Source of the DNA: Mycobacterium sp. HUMS_12744610
GTDB taxonomy: Bacteria; Actinomycetota; Actinomycetes; Mycobacteriales; Mycobacteriaceae
Assembly (NCBI RefSeq): GCF_041206865.1
Contig: NZ_JBGEDP010000001.1
Span: forward strand, 2,790,001-2,854,000
Direction of reading: 5' to 3'
Length of the DNA: 64,000 nt
Every line of letters starts with the position of its first letter. Within the stretch, counting starts at the first letter, position 1. The position numbers and the translations under genes are program-made. The notes below the pieces were generated by a model. It saw only the letters and a list, made by a program, of their open reading frames with translations, ran no database searches and was not told the DNA's origin. Positions 17,787 through 27,933 of this stretch are shown in pieces.

Positions 17787-18106
17787 ATGTCAAATCGCAA
17801 GGCTAAGGCCACAGCCGTGTTGTGCGGTGGCGTGGCCGTGTTTGCCTGGGCGATCGGAACGTCACCGGACGCCACGATGGCGACGGCGGCAAGCGCAGTT
17901 TCCTCCCGCGTGAGCCCGCCGCCGCCGGCCCCGCCCACCGCTGGCGACGCCCCGTCCAACCCGTCGGCGGGGGCGGCTGCATCGTCGGCCTGAACTGCGG
18001 CTGCATCCGCAACGTCACCTGTCCGTACCCGCACTTCCGGCGCCCGGCGGTTCCCGACATCGACACCGATCAACACCCTGCCCCCGCCGCCCCGCCCACT
18101 CCCTGA
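17787..18106 (+). pseudogene. Small secreted protein with Cys-rich tail, frameshifted
   Basis: From ATG 17787 the first frame gives an export signal (ATAVLCGGVAVFAWAIG) and a Pro/Ala-rich segment. A second frame continues as PVQPVGGGGCIVGLNCGCIR and then NVTCPYPHFRRPAVPDID to a stop at 18106. The two join if one C is restored in the four-C run at 17950-17953. The joined product is a roughly 106-residue exported protein with four to five cysteines. The glycine/cysteine segment resembles small secreted proteins of mycobacteria with no known function. It could be a true frameshift or a base-calling error. Confidence 0.6.
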
Positions 18107-18151
18107 CGACGCCGCCGACCGGCCCGGCCGCGGCTTTCCTATCATTTGGTC

Positions 18152-19762
18152 ATGAGCGCCGGTGAGCTGGAAATAATGGGCTCGCCGGCGTTCGCCGTCG
18201 ATGACTCGGCGCGGTTCCGCGCCGAGGGCTGGTGGTCCGATGCGACGCTGTCGGACGCGGTCCGCCGCAACGCCGAGGGCTCACCCGATCGTCCCGCCTA
18301 CATCGACCATCCCGGTGGCGCGCTGACATGGGCCGAATTCGATTCCGTGGCAACAGCTCTGGCCGGTCAGTTGGCCGCGGCCGGTGTGACGCGCGGTGAC
18401 CGGGTGGCGGTGTGGCACGGGGATTCGGCTGCCATCCACGCGTTGTTCGTCGCCGTCGAACGCTGCGGCGCCGTCGTGGTCGGCATCGGTGCGCGCGCCG
18501 GCACCCGTGAGGTTGCGGCGATCCTGCGCGGCGCCCGGCCCGACATCATGGTCAGCGATCGTGCGCGCAGCGGCGCCGCGGCCGAAGTCTGTGCCGGGTC
18601 CGGGCCGACTGTGCTCACCCTGCACGGCCTGCGCCTCGACATCGACGCCCCGCCCGCGGCCCCGGGCGACGAGGCCCGGCTCGGCCCCGACGACGTCTTT
18701 TTGATCAACTCCACCTCCGGGACCACCGGCCTGCCCAAGTGCGTGGTGCACACCCAGAACCGCTGGCACTACTTCCACCGCAAGGCCGTCGCCAACGGGC
18801 AGCTGCGCCCGGACGACGTGTTCCTGCCGGTCATTCCCATGCCGTTCGGGTTCGGGATCTGGACCAGCCACACCACCCCGATCTACCTCGGCGCCACCGC
18901 CGTCCTCCTCGACCGGTTCACCACCACGGCGGCATGCGAGGCGATAGAACGGCACAAGGCCACCGTGTTATGTTGTGTTAGCACACAATTGACCATGTTG
19001 ATGGCGGATCCGGCCACCCGCGGGCACGACCTGAGTTCGCTGCGCGTGGTGTTCACCGGCGGCGAGGCGCTGCCGTACCGGCCCGCGGCCGAGTTCGAGG
19101 ACCTCACCGGTGCCACGATCCTGCAGTTCTACGGCTCGAACGAGACCGGGATTCTCAGCGCCACCACGTTTGACGATCCGCGCCAGCGCCGGTTGCGCAC
19201 CGGTGGGCGGATCGTCCCGGAGATGGCGGTCCGGCTCTTCGACGGGGACCGCGACGTCACCGACACGGGACGGGGCCAGCCCGCCTGCCGGGGTCCGGCG
19301 ACCAGCCTCGGCTATCTCGGCGGCACCGACCACGACAAGCTGTTCACGCGCGACGGGTGGATGCGGATGGGCGACATCTGCGAGATCGACGCGGACGGCT
19401 ATCTGAGCGTCACGGGGCGCACGTCGGATTTCATCCTGCGCGGTGGTAAGAACATCAGCGCCAGCCAGGTCGAGGACGCCGTCGCCACCCATCCCGCGAT
19501 CGCGGTGGCCGCCGCGGTGGCGATGCCCGATCCGGTGTTCGGCGAGAAGGTCTGCCTCTACGCCGAACTCGCCGCTTCGCCGGGCATCGACCTGCCCGAG
19601 TTGGCCGAATTCCTCTTGGCGCAAGGAGTTTCCAAGGAACTGCTGCCCGAGCGGCTCATCGTGGTCGATGAGCTGCCCCGTTCGTCGGGAGGCAAAATAG
19701 CCAAAGGCCTGCTCCGCGAAGACATCCGCGCCAGAATGGAGGGCGATGATGAAGGGTGCTGA
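18152..19762 (+). CDS. AMP-dependent acyl/aryl-CoA ligase
   Basis: 536 residues, adenylate-forming family. P-loop INSTSGTTGLPKCV, A5 FYGSNETGIL, A7 MRMGDICEIDADGYL, A8 RTSDFILRGGKNIS, and the catalytic lysine in RSSGGKIAKGLL. The arrangement resembles cyclohexanecarboxylate/benzoate-type CoA ligases. ATG 18152 is preferred; TTG 18146 is in frame two codons earlier. It is first in a three-gene set with a class II aldolase (overlap 17 bases) and an amidohydrolase, a typical cluster for breakdown of a cyclic or aromatic acid. Confidence 0.88.
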   Translation: MSAGELEIMGSPAFAVDDSARFRAEGWWSDATLSDAVRRNAEGSPDRPAYIDHPGGALTWAEFDSVATALAGQLAAAGVTRGDRVAVWHGDSAAIHALFVAVERCGAVVVGIGARAGTREVAAILRGARPDIMVSDRARSGAAAEVCAGSGPTVLTLHGLRLDIDAPPAAPGDEARLGPDDVFLINSTSGTTGLPKCVVHTQNRWHYFHRKAVANGQLRPDDVFLPVIPMPFGFGIWTSHTTPIYLGATAVLLDRFTTTAACEAIERHKATVLCCVSTQLTMLMADPATRGHDLSSLRVVFTGGEALPYRPAAEFEDLTGATILQFYGSNETGILSATTFDDPRQRRLRTGGRIVPEMAVRLFDGDRDVTDTGRGQPACRGPATSLGYLGGTDHDKLFTRDGWMRMGDICEIDADGYLSVTGRTSDFILRGGKNISASQVEDAVATHPAIAVAAAVAMPDPVFGEKVCLYAELAASPGIDLPELAEFLLAQGVSKELLPERLIVVDELPRSSGGKIAKGLLREDIRARMEGDDEGC

Positions 19763-20522
19763 CGCCAGGCGGGGCGGCCTCGAAGTGTGGTCGCCCTCGG
19801 TGGTTCCCCCGATCGGGGTCGAACTGTCCGACGAGCAGGCGTTGGCGGTCGCGTTCCGGCACCTGGCCGCGATCGGGTTCGCCGAGAACATGGCCGGACA
19901 CATCACCTGGCAGCTCGACGGCCAGACCGACATGCTCGTCAATCCGTGGGGGCTGTGGTGGGCCGAGCTCACCGCCTCCGACATCTGCGCCGTCGACAGC
20001 GACGCCCGGGTGGTCCGCGGGCGCTGGGACGTCACCCCGGCCATCCACATCCACACCGAACTGCACCGGGCCCGCCAGGACGCGCGGGTGGTGATCCACA
20101 ACCATCCCTACTACGTGTGCGTGCTCGCCGCGCTGGGCAGGCTGCCCGAGTTGGTACATCAGACCGGCTCGCTGTTCCTCGGCGACCTGTGCCTGGTGGA
20201 CACCTACGACGGCGAGATCGACAGCCCCGCCCGCGCCGCGGAACTGGCGACGCGCATCGGCGACGCCAACCTGACGATCCTGGCCAACCACGGCGTCCTC
20301 GCCACCGGCCGCAATCTGCCGGAGGCCGTCTACCGCGCGGCCTCGATCGAACGGGTGTGCAAGCTGGCCTACGACGTCATGCTCACCGGCAAAGAGCCCG
20401 TCGCCATGAACTTGTCCGACATGGCAGGCATGCAGCGCTCGCTCGTCGAACGTGCCGCCGACGTGTACTGGGCGGGCGCGGCGCGGATGACCATCAAGGC
20501 CGACCCGGATGTGCTGACGTGA
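19746..20522 (+). CDS. Class II aldolase/adducin-family protein
   Basis: 258 residues. The zinc-site histidines of the class II aldolase fold are visible in AIHIHTELHRARQDARVVIHNHP (split here at its middle: HIHTELH then VIHNHP) and in LANHGVLATGRN, and the fold starts with GFAENMAGHIT. Members act as aldolases, decarboxylases or epimerases on hydroxy-keto acids. The start ATG 19746 overlaps the ligase gene; ATG 19749 follows directly. Substrate unknown, probably downstream of the ligase product. Confidence 0.85.
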   Translation: MMKGADARRGGLEVWSPSVVPPIGVELSDEQALAVAFRHLAAIGFAENMAGHITWQLDGQTDMLVNPWGLWWAELTASDICAVDSDARVVRGRWDVTPAIHIHTELHRARQDARVVIHNHPYYVCVLAALGRLPELVHQTGSLFLGDLCLVDTYDGEIDSPARAAELATRIGDANLTILANHGVLATGRNLPEAVYRAASIERVCKLAYDVMLTGKEPVAMNLSDMAGMQRSLVERAADVYWAGAARMTIKADPDVLT

Positions 20523-20614
20523 AGCCCCGGCCATCCCGGTGGACCCGGGGCGGCGACACGCCGGTCGGCCGCACCGCCACGTCACACTTATCCCACTCGA
20601 TCGGAGGTTGACGG

Positions 20615-21883
20615 GTGAAATCGATCGACGAGCTGGCCGAAGACCTCAACTTCACGACCGCCAAGACGGGCGACACCCGGTCGGTCACCTTCCTGCCCGA
20701 CCCGCCGCGGGCGCCGCGCCGCTACACCGTGATCTCGGTCGACGATCACATCGTCGAACCCCCCGATACCTTCGCCGGGCGGGTGCCGCGCAAGTTCGCC
20801 GACCGCGCGCCGAGGGTGGTCGACACCGACGCGGGCGGGCAAACATGGGTGTACGACGGCCGGCAGTTGCCCAACGTCGGCTTCAACGCCGTGGTCGGGC
20901 GGCCGGTGGCGGAGTACGGCTTCGAGCCGGTCCGTTTCGACGAGATGCGCAGGGGCGCCTGGGACATCCACGAGCGCATCGCGGACATGGACCTGAACGG
21001 CATCTACGCCTCGCTGAATTTTCCCTCGTTTCTGCCGGGCTTCGCCGGACAGCGGCTGCAGCAGGTGACCACGGACCGCGAGCTGGCCCTGGCCGCCGTC
21101 CGCGCCTGGAACGACTGGCACCTCGAGGTGTGGGCGGGGTCTTACCCCGAGCGAATCATCCCCTGTCAGCTGCCGTGGCTGCTGGACCCCGTGGTGGGCG
21201 CACAGATGATCTACGAGAACGCCGAGCGCGGTTTCCCCGCCGTCACCTTCAGCGAGAACCCGGCGATGCTGGGGCTGCCGAGTATCCACTCGGGGCACTG
21301 GGACCCGATGATGGCGGCGTGCGCCGAGACGGGCACCGTCGTCAATCTGCACATCGGGTCGTCGGGATCCTCGCCGTCGACCACCGAGGACGCGCCCCCG
21401 GATGTGGCCGGTGTGCTGTTCTTCGCCTATGCGATCTCGGCGGCGGTCGACTGGCTGTACTCCGGGCTGCCCAGCAGATTCCCCGACCTGAAGATCTGCC
21501 TGTCCGAGGGTGGGATCGGCTGGGTGGCCGGGCTGCTCGACCGTCTCGACCACATGCTCAGCTACCACGCGATGTACGGCACCTGGCAGGCGCTCGGTGA
21601 AAGCCTCACTCCGGCAGAGGTTTTCACTCGTAACTTCTGGTTCTGCGCGGTGGAGGACAAGTCGTCGTTCGTGCAGCGGGACCGCATCGGTGTCGACAAC
21701 ATCATGCTGGAGGCCGACTACCCGCACTGCGACTCGACCTGGCCGCACACCCAGGAGACCGTCCACGGGCAGATCGGCGATCTGCCGCAGGACGTGATTC
21801 GCAAGTTCACCTGGGAGAACGCGTCCCGGCTGTACCGGCACCCGGTGCCGGTCGAAGTGCAGCGCGATCCCGAGGCGTTCTGA
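20615..21883 (+). CDS. Amidohydrolase-2 family TIM-barrel metal hydrolase/decarboxylase
   Basis: 422 residues; GTG 20615 has the ribosome binding site CGGAGG 8 bases upstream. The metal site begins with VISVDDHIVEPPDTF (D-x-H variant). Later landmarks are VNLHIGSSGSS, the FPDLKICLSEGGIGWVAGLL segment and MLEADYPHCDSTWPHT. It belongs to the ACMSD-like amidohydrolases common in mycobacteria, which hydrolyse or decarboxylate ring-cleavage products. A second, broken member is at 54287-55453. Confidence 0.88.
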   Translation: MKSIDELAEDLNFTTAKTGDTRSVTFLPDPPRAPRRYTVISVDDHIVEPPDTFAGRVPRKFADRAPRVVDTDAGGQTWVYDGRQLPNVGFNAVVGRPVAEYGFEPVRFDEMRRGAWDIHERIADMDLNGIYASLNFPSFLPGFAGQRLQQVTTDRELALAAVRAWNDWHLEVWAGSYPERIIPCQLPWLLDPVVGAQMIYENAERGFPAVTFSENPAMLGLPSIHSGHWDPMMAACAETGTVVNLHIGSSGSSPSTTEDAPPDVAGVLFFAYAISAAVDWLYSGLPSRFPDLKICLSEGGIGWVAGLLDRLDHMLSYHAMYGTWQALGESLTPAEVFTRNFWFCAVEDKSSFVQRDRIGVDNIMLEADYPHCDSTWPHTQETVHGQIGDLPQDVIRKFTWENASRLYRHPVPVEVQRDPEAF

Positions 21884-21998
21884 CTTTCAGCCGAGTTCCC
21901 GACTCGCAGTCGCCGGCCGCTTGCCGATGGCACGAGGCGCAAAACGGATCGTCGGCGTCAGTCGCTCCGGGTAGGCATGACTCCGAATGGACATGATA

Positions 21999-22039
21999 AA
22001 GTCTTCAACTGTTCGAACGTTGGAACGATGAAGTCTTCA
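21999..22039 (+). promoter_or_regulatory. Candidate operator upstream of the first ArsR gene
   Basis: Two copies of AAGTCTTCA (21999-22007 and 22031-22039, 32 bases apart, about three helical turns) flank a palindromic core GTTCGAAC (22011-22018) with CAAC/GTTG arms (22006-22009, 22019-22022). The array sits just before the ArsR start at 22048 and fits autoregulation of the hydrogenase-like operon. Function is inferred from position and symmetry. Confidence 0.5.
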
Positions 22040-22047
22040 GGAGGGCT

Positions 22048-22383
22048 GTGGTGTCGGCGCCGCTGTACCAACTCAAGGCCGAATTGTTCAAGACGCTCGC
22101 CCATCCGGCGCGAATCAGGATCCTCGAGCTGTTGGCAGCGCAAGATCGATCGGTCGCCGAGTTGTTTCCCGAGGTGGGTTTGGAGGCGTCGAACCTGTCG
22201 CAGCAGTTGGGAGTGTTGCGCCGCGCCGGGGTGGTGAGTTCTCGCAAGGAGGGGAGCGCCGTGATTTATTCGATGGCATCCCCGAACATCGCGGAATTGT
22301 TGATGGTCGCGCGAAATGTGCTGGCCGGGGTGTTCAGCGACCGGGCCGCGATGCTCGATGACCTACAAGCGGATCAACGGTAG
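22048..22383 (+). CDS. ArsR-family regulator, Rv0081-like
   Basis: 111 residues, GTG start (22048 or 22051) after GGAGGG. Winged-helix core: AELFKTLAHPARIRILELL, ASNLSQQLGVLRRAGVV with recognition helix, and wing EGSAVIYSM. The protein has no cysteine, so it cannot be a thiol metal sensor of the classic ArsR/SmtB kind. Gene order matches Rv0081 of M. tuberculosis, a hypoxia-linked hub regulator followed by the Rv0082-Rv0087 genes. The next gene starts 4 bases after its stop, so it heads the operon. Confidence 0.9.
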   Translation: MVSAPLYQLKAELFKTLAHPARIRILELLAAQDRSVAELFPEVGLEASNLSQQLGVLRRAGVVSSRKEGSAVIYSMASPNIAELLMVARNVLAGVFSDRAAMLDDLQADQR

Positions 22384-22387
22384 CCCG

Positions 22388-22867
22388 ATGAGTTGGATTG
22401 GCAAGATCTTGCGTGTCGGCCGCGTGGTGGAAGGTGCCGGTCCAGCCCCGGAGCCTGTCATGGATCCGCCTGCGGGAGTGCGGGGTTCGCTGCAGATCCG
22501 GCATGTCGATGCGGGGTCGTGCAACGGCTGCGAGGTGGAGATCTCGGCCGTGTTCGGTCCGGTGTACGACGCCGAACGATTCGGGGCGCGGCTGGTCGCC
22601 TCGCCCCGGCATGCCGATGCGCTGCTGGTGACCGGAGTGGTCACCCGCAACATGGCTGACCCACTGCGCAACACGGTCGCAGCCACACCGCAACCGCGGG
22701 TGGTGATCGCCTGCGGCGACTGCGCGGTGAACCGGGGGGTGTTCGCCGATGCCTACGGGGTGGTCGGTGCGGTGGACGAGGTGGTGCCCGTCGACGTCGG
22801 AATCCCCGGCTGCCCACCCACACCCGCCGAGATCGTCGCGGCGTTGCGCTCGGTGACCGGAAAGTAA
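22388..22867 (+). CDS. 20 kDa Fe-S subunit (NuoB/HycG-like), Rv0082-like
   Basis: 159 residues. The cysteines for the proximal 4Fe-4S cluster are kept: C45 and C48 in SCNGCEVEIS, C109/C112 in IACGDCAV, and C142 in IPGCPPTP. This is the small electron-transfer subunit of complex-I-like hydrogenase complexes, lying under the large subunit and above the membrane arm. ATG 22388 is used. Its stop overlaps the next start as TAATG, which implies coupled translation. Confidence 0.9.
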   Translation: MSWIGKILRVGRVVEGAGPAPEPVMDPPAGVRGSLQIRHVDAGSCNGCEVEISAVFGPVYDAERFGARLVASPRHADALLVTGVVTRNMADPLRNTVAATPQPRVVIACGDCAVNRGVFADAYGVVGAVDEVVPVDVGIPGCPPTPAEIVAALRSVTGK

Positions 22868-24839
22868 TGGCCACGCTCACCATTGCTCCGGCAACCGAGC
22901 CCAACACGGTGCATCACCAGGGTTTGGCATCGCTTGCGGGCGGAGCCGTCACGTCGGCGCTGGGCGCACTCGGGGTGTGGGTCGGCTTGCTGCGGTTTTC
23001 GGCACGGTGCGCCCGCTGCATATCGGCTGGCTGATCCCCCTGTCGGGGGTGTATCTGGCGCTCGACCCACTCGGCGGGTTCTTTGTCGCGCTGACGGGTG
23101 GGGTCGCCATTCCCGTCGGGGTGTACGCGATCGGCTACGCGCGTCGGGAACATCTCGGGCGGCTCCCGTCGGCAGTGCTGCCGGTGTTCGTGGCGGCGAT
23201 GCTCCTGGTCCCGGCGGCGGGGTCGGCGACGACCTTCCTGGTGGCGTGGGAGTCGATGGCGCTGGCGTCGCTGATCCTGGTGGTGGCGGATCACACACGG
23301 CCTGAAGTGCGTTCGGCCGGTCTGGTGTATGCGGTGATGACGCAGCTCGGGTTCGTGGCCATCCTGACCGGGCTGATGGTGCTGTCGGCGTCCGGCGGCG
23401 CGGATCGCTTCGCCGCACTGGCGCCGGTGTCCGATGGCACGCGTATCGCCGTGTTCGCGCTGACCGTGGCCGGGTTCGGGTCCAAAGCCGGGTTGGTGCC
23501 GTTGCATGCCTGGCTGCCGCGGGCACACCCGGAGGCGCCCAGCCCGGTATCGGCGTTGATGAGTGCGGCGATGGTCAACCTCGGTGTCTACGGCATCGTC
23601 CGGTTCGACCTGCAGCTGCTCGGGCCGGGCCCGCGTTGGTGGGGGCTGGTGCTGCTGGCGATCGGCGCTGTGTCGGCGGTGTACGGGGTGCTGCAGGCCA
23701 CGGTGGCCACGGATCTCAAACGGCTGCTTGCCTATTCGACCACCGAGAACATGGGGTTGATCACCCTGGCGTTGGGGGCAGCCACGCTGTTCGCGAACTC
23801 CGGCGCGCGCGCGGCGGCCACGATCGCGATGGCAGCAGCGGTGCTGCATCTGATCGGGCACGCAGCGTTCAAAGGCCTGGGCTTCATGGCCGCCGGTTCG
23901 GTGCTGGCCGCGACCGGGCTGCGTGACTTGGACCGGCTTGGCGGGCTGGCCCGCAGAATGCCCGCGACCACGGTTCTGTTCGGAGTGGCCGCCCTGGGGG
24001 CGGCCGGACTTCCGCTGGGCGCCGGTTTCGTCGGCGAGTGGCTGCTGATTCAGTCGCTGATCCACGCCGGCGCCAACCACGACACGCTGGTGGCGCTGAC
24101 CGCGCCGTTGGCGGTCGGCGCGGTGGCCTTGACCACCGGACTGGGTGTGGCGGCGATGGTCAAGGCGTTCGGTGTCGGGTTTCTGGCACGTCCACGCTGC
24201 GCGGCCGCCGGCGACGCGGCAGAAGCCCCGGGCAGCATGGTCGGCGGGATGGTCATCGCTGGGTGCGTGTGTGTGGTGGCGGCGGTGGCGCCGGGGGTGG
24301 CTGCGCCGATATTGCGGCGGGTCCTCGCCGTGCTGCCTGCGGCGGCGACGGTCCGGTTCAGCGACTTCGGCACGGTGATACGGCTGCCCCGGATGTCCGG
24401 GTCGGTCGCGCCGGGGTGGATCGCCGCGGCGTTGACTGCGGCGGTGGTGCTGGCCGTCGTGCTGGCACGGTGGCGCTCGCGCCGGCGTCCACGACCCGCC
24501 CTCCTGCCGCTGTGGGCATGCGGTGCCGACGACCTGACGTCGCGGATGCAATACACGGCAACATCATTCGCGGAGCCGCTGCAGCGCGTCTTCGATGACG
24601 TATTGCGTCCAGACACCGATATCGAAGTTACCCACCTCGACGAATCGCGATACATGGCTCAGGCGGTCACCTATCGGGCCAAGTTCACTGACGCGATCGA
24701 AGACCGCCTCTATACCCCGGTGATCCGTGCGGTGGCCGTGGCGGCCGCTTTGGTGCGGCGCGCTCACACCGGCAGCGTGCACCTCTACCTCGCCTACGGT
24801 GCGCTCGGCGTGCTGATCGTGATGGTGGTCGCCAGGTGA
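22867..24839 (+). CDS. HyfB-like antiporter subunit, Rv0083-like (N-terminal frameshift)
   Basis: The coupled ATG 22867 gives a first membrane helix (LASLAGGAVTSALGALGVWV) but this frame ends at about 23035. The rest of the protein lies in the next frame (AVFGTVRPLHIGWLIPLSG onward) to 24839. Restoring one G at the CTGCGG around 22992 joins them into a protein of about 657 residues. The large frame holds the Mrp/Nuo proton-translocation core: GSKAGLVPLHAWLPRAHPEA with its lysine and histidines, LKRLLAYSTTENMG, and GHAAFKGLGFMAAGSV. It is either a one-base sequence error or recent loss of the first helix. Confidence 0.85.
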
Positions 24840-25795
24840 ACCCTATGTCGTTCGTCGCCGGCGTCGCGCAGCTGGCCGTTGTCGTGTTAGGTGCGCCGCT
24901 GATGATCGGGCTGATGCGCCAGGTGCGGGCCGCGTTGGAGGGACGCGCCGGTGGCGGGCTGCTGCAACCCTGGCGGGATATACGCAAACAGCTTGGCAAA
25001 CAACAGGTCACCCCGCGGGGCACCACGGTGGTGTTCGCTTCGGCGCCCGCGGTGCTGGCCGGCACCACGCTGCTGATCGTGGCCATCGCGCCGATCGTGG
25101 CCACCGGGTCGCCCCTGGACCCGGTCGCCGATCTGTTCGCCGTTGTCGGCCTGCTGTTCCTGGGTACCGTCGCGTTGGCGTTGGCCGGAATCGACACCGG
25201 CACCTCCTTCGGTGGCATGGGCGCCAGCCGCGAGATCACCATCGCCGCGCTGGTCGAGCCGACGATCCTGCTCGCCGTCTTCGCGCTCTCCATCCGCGCC
25301 GGGTCGTCCAACCTCGGCGCGGTGGTCGCCAACACGCTCGAGCACCCGGGGCACGTCGCATCGCTGACCGGAGTGTTGGCTTTCGTCGCCCTGGTGGTGG
25401 TCATCATCGCCGAGACCGGACGACTACCGGTCGACAACCCGACCACCCACCTCGAGTTGACCATGGTGCACGAGGCGATGACGCTCGAATATGCCGGGCC
25501 TCGCCTGGCATTGGTGGAATGGTCATCCGGGATGCGGCTGGCGGTGCTGCTGGCGCTGCTGGCGAATCTGTTCGCACCATGGGGCATCGCCGGAAGTCGT
25601 CCCAGCCCGCTCGACATCGTGATCGGTGTCGTCGCCATCGCGGCCAAGGTCGCGCTGCTGGCCGCGCTGATGGCTGCCGCGGAGGTGTTCATCGCCAAGC
25701 TGCGACTGTTCCGGGTGCCCGAACTGCTGGCCGGGTCGTTTCTGCTCGCCCTGCTCGCCGTCACCGCCGCGAACTTCTTCACCGTGGCGGCATGA
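24836..25795 (+). CDS. hycD: HycD-like membrane subunit (NuoH-type)
   Basis: 319 residues, GTG 24836 overlapping the previous stop. Eight or so membrane helices with the NuoH signature: the cytoplasmic loop [19 protein letters not shown], and [20 protein letters not shown] with the acidic residues that line the quinone/proton channel. HycD connects the peripheral Fe-S arm to the antiporter-like subunits. The order matches Rv0084. Confidence 0.9.
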   Translation: MNPMSFVAGVAQLAVVVLGAPLMIGLMRQVRAALEGRAGGGLLQPWRDIRKQLGKQQVTPRGTTVVFASAPAVLAGTTLLIVAIAPIVATGSPLDPVADLFAVVGLLFLGTVALALAGIDTGTSFGGMGASREITIAALVEPTILLAVFALSIRAGSSNLGAVVANTLEHPGHVASLTGVLAFVALVVVIIAETGRLPVDNPTTHLELTMVHEAMTLEYAGPRLALVEWSSGMRLAVLLALLANLFAPWGIAGSRPSPLDIVIGVVAIAAKVALLAALMAAAEVFIAKLRLFRVPELLAGSFLLALLAVTAANFFTVAA

Positions 25796-25805
25796 GGACG
25801 CACCG

Positions 25806-26468
25806 ATGACCGACTCGACCTTCGCCACCCTGATCGACTTCGCCGCCGGTGGGCTCCTGCTCGCCGCCGTGCTCGTCACCTGGCGCCGCGACCTGCGCGC
25901 CGTCGTGCGACTGCTGGCTTGGCAGGGCTTCGCGCTCGCGGCCATCCCGTTGCTGCGCGCAATCCACGACGCTGACCGCGCCCTGGTCTACGTCGGGATC
26001 GCGGTCCTTCTGCTGCGCGCGGTGGCGTTGCCGTGGCTGTTGGTCCGGGCGCTGGCCGCCGAGCCGAGCGACCAACGCGAGGCCACCCCGCTGGTCAACA
26101 CCGCCAGTTCGCTGCTGATCACCGCCGTGCTGACCATCGTGGCATTCGCGGTCACCCGGCCCGTCGTCGACCTCGAGCCGACTGCTGCGGCCACCGCCGT
26201 TCCCGCCGCGTTCGCCGTGATCTTCATCGCGCTGTTCGTGATGAGCACGCGGCGCCACGCCATCTCACAGACCGCCGGATTTCTGATGCTGGACAACGGG
26301 ATTGCCGCAACCGCATTCCTGCTGACCGCAGGCGTGCCGCTGATCGTCGAACTCGGCGCCTCCCTGGATGTGCTGTTCGCCGTGATCGTGATCGGGGTAC
26401 TGGCCGGCCGACTCCGGCGCGCCTTCGGCGGCGCGGACCTGGACCAACTGCACGAATTGCGCGATTGA
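25806..26468 (+). CDS. hycP: HycP/HyfE-like membrane subunit
   Basis: 220 residues with about seven hydrophobic helices ([59 protein letters not shown]). It is NuoK-like in its C-terminal half, as in HyfE of E. coli hydrogenase 4. It ends in [10 protein letters not shown]. It starts 10 bases after hycD and its stop overlaps the following ATG. Equivalent to Rv0085. Confidence 0.87.
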   Translation: MTDSTFATLIDFAAGGLLLAAVLVTWRRDLRAVVRLLAWQGFALAAIPLLRAIHDADRALVYVGIAVLLLRAVALPWLLVRALAAEPSDQREATPLVNTASSLLITAVLTIVAFAVTRPVVDLEPTAAATAVPAAFAVIFIALFVMSTRRHAISQTAGFLMLDNGIAATAFLLTAGVPLIVELGASLDVLFAVIVIGVLAGRLRRAFGGADLDQLHELRD

Positions 26469-27933
26469 TGACCGCACTGTTGCTGGTGCCATCCTCGCAC
26501 CGATCACCGCCTCGCTGATCACCCTGATCTGGGGGTGGCGCCGCGTCACGGCAACCGTCACGGTGCTTTCGGCGGTGACGATCCTCGGTTGCGGCGCCGC
26601 GCTCGGATTCCAGGTCGGTTCCGGCCGGTATTTTGCGCTGAGCGGGCTGCTGCGCGCCGACGCGTTGTCGGTGACCATGGAGATTGTCATCGGGGTGGTC
26701 GGCACGCTGGCCACGGGGGCCAGCATCGGTTACGTCAATGCTGAACTTGCCGACGGCCACACCGACGCCGCCGGTGCGCGGCTGTACGGCGCGCTGACGC
26801 CGGGGTTCCTGGCTGCGATGGTTATCGCGGTGTGCGCCAACAATATCGGCGTAATCTGGGTCGCGATCGAGGCGACCACCGTGGTCACCGCGTTTCTCGT
26901 CGGGCATCGCCGGACCCGCACCGCGCTGGAGGCGACCTGGAAATACGTCATCGTCTGCTCGGTCGGGATCGCGATAGCCTTCCTGGGCACCGTGCTGCTG
27001 TACTTCGCGGCCCAGCACGCCGGGGCACCTGCCGCCCACGCGCTGAATCTTGACGCGCTGCTTGCCCACGCCGGACGTCTCAACCCCGAAGTGACCCGAC
27101 TGGCCGGCGGTCTGCTGCTGATCGGATACGGCGCCAAGGCCGGTCTCCTGCCATTTCACACCTGGCTGGCCGACGCGCACAGCCAGGCTCCGGCGCCGGT
27201 GAGCGCGCTGATGAGCGGGGTATTGCTGTCGGTGGCGGTTTCGGTGTTGATTCGGATCAAACCGATCATCGACGCCGCCGTGCCGGGCTTCCAGCGCACC
27301 GGGTTGCTGGTGACCGGATTGGCGACGCTGCTGGTCGCGGTGCTGATGCTGACCGTGACCGGTGATGTCAAGCGGATGCTGGCGTACTCGTCGATGGAAA
27401 ACATGGGCCTGATCGCCATCGCTCTCGCGGCGGGGACCACGCTGGCGATCGCGGCGCTGCTGCTGCATGTGCTTGCCCATGGCATCGGTAAGACACTGCT
27501 GTTCCTGTCCGGCGGCCAGTTGCAGGTTGCGCACAATTCGACTGCCGTCGTAGACATCACCGGGGTCCTGCGACGCTCACGGGTGATCGGCGCATCGTTC
27601 GCTGTCGGGCTGATCGTGCTGCTCGGTCTGCCACCGTTTGCGATGTTCGCCAGCGAGGTGGCCATCGCCCGGTCGCTGGCCGATGCACGACTGGGGTGGG
27701 TGCTCGGCGTCGCCATGCTGCTGATCGCCGTCGCGTTCGCCGCGCTGGTGCGAAATTCCGGTCGCATGCTGCTGGGCGTCCCGGTCGGCGCCGCGCCCCG
27801 GATCGCCGTCCCCGCCACCGTGGCAGCCGCTCTGCTGGCCGGTGTTGCGGCATCGATCGCACTCGGGGTCACCGCGGGACCGCTGACCGACCTGTTCACC
27901 ACTGCCGCCAGCCAGGTCGGAGCCGTTCGGTGA
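26468..27933 (+). CDS. hycQ: HycQ/HyfF-like antiporter subunit (N-terminal frameshift)
   Basis: The coupled ATG 26468 gives only MTALLLV before the frame goes wrong; the continuing frame reads AILAPITASLITLIWGWRRV and on to 27933. One extra G at GGTGCC near 26488 would join them into about 488 residues. The body has the proton-pump core YGAKAGLLPFHTWLADAHSQ, the following APAPVSALMSG, VKRMLAYSSMENMG and HVLAHGIGKTLLFLSGG. It is a member of the NuoN/ND4 antiporter family, as Rv0086. Confidence 0.85.

Noticed and set aside
21895..22047. DosR box upstream of the Rv0081-like ArsR
   Set aside because: Some GACT-type bases are present, but no 18-20 base palindrome like the DosR consensus was found. 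The operator-like repeats found are of another type.
22985..23000. Programmed frameshift in the HyfB-like gene
   Set aside because: No valid X XXY YYZ heptamer in phase and no reason for recoding in this family. A lost G explains the break better.
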